A stretch of 15,669 nt of DNA from Firmicutes bacterium CAG:341 (lineage in GTDB: Bacteria; Bacillota; Clostridia; Oscillospirales; Acutalibacteraceae). The notes beneath the pieces were generated by a model that was not told where the DNA came from, searched no databases, and was given only the letters and a program-made list of their open reading frames with translations. The stretch is from NCBI GenBank assembly GCA_000434995.1, contig FR895334.1, forward strand, positions 134,462 through 150,130. The letters run 5' to 3'. A program made the translations under genes and the position numbers. Position 1 is the stretch's first letter, and every line of letters starts with the position of its first letter. Below are positions 15,651 through 15,669 of this stretch, piece by piece.

Positions 15651-15669
15651 TATTACTTAATAGCAAAAG

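Noticed and set aside
1..15669. tRNA, rRNA, CRISPR arrays, insertion sequences, prophage or defence genes
   Set aside because: No cloverleaf-like sequence, regular direct repeats, transposase motifs or terminal repeats were seen anywhere in the window.

Overview
The window looks like chromosome of a low-G+C Gram-positive bacterium (Bacillota, most likely class Clostridia, plausibly gut- or plant-fibre-associated). The evidence is AT-rich DNA with compact genes, strong purine-rich ribosome binding sites, textbook sigma-A promoters (five of the six seen have 17-bp spacers and TTG-type -35 boxes that read easily), a YmfI-type short-chain reductase, and carbohydrate enzymes without signal peptides. 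The genus cannot be fixed from this stretch. There are no rRNA, tRNA, CRISPR, phage or insertion-sequence features.

Layout. (1) 1-4704, minus strand: a GPH-family sugar:cation symporter with its own promoter and terminator, then a GH2 beta-mannosidase with its own promoter, followed 11 nt later by a FluC/CrcB fluoride channel with a TTG start. (2) 4762-6738, minus strand: three genes coupled by TAATG overlaps: an unrecognised 172-residue protein, an RluA-type pseudouridine synthase, and a small two-helix membrane protein. (3) 6745-7520, plus strand, divergent from (2): an SDR reductase most like the EF-P 5-aminopentanone reductase YmfI, closed by an 18-bp perfect terminator hairpin. (4) 7657-11613, minus strand: sbcD-sbcC, the Mre11/Rad50-like nuclease pair, overlapping by 13 nt. 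A short possibly frameshifted ORF remnant follows sbcC. (5) 11645-15650, plus strand, divergent from sbcDC: a three-gene operon of a small unrecognised protein, a right-handed beta-helix protein overlapping it by 50 nt, and a GH112 galactoside phosphorylase. The window ends 19 nt after the last gene.

Function. Regions 1 and 5 are catabolic: oligosaccharides are apparently imported intact and cut inside the cell. The beta-mannosidase releases mannose hydrolytically. The GH112 enzyme releases alpha-galactose-1-phosphate from a beta-galactoside by phosphorolysis. The promoters of the symporter and of the GH112 operon use the same hexamers (TTGCAT and TATTAT, 17 apart), and the latter has a dyad over its -35 box, which suggests regulated sugar genes. 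Regions 2-4 are housekeeping (RNA modification, probable EF-P modification, DNA end processing).

The best candidate for something undescribed is the region-5 operon: a cytoplasmic beta-helix protein and a small PrsA/SurA-linker-like protein of unknown role, translationally tied to each other and followed closely by a GH112 phosphorylase. No intergenic stretch exceeds 300 bases.
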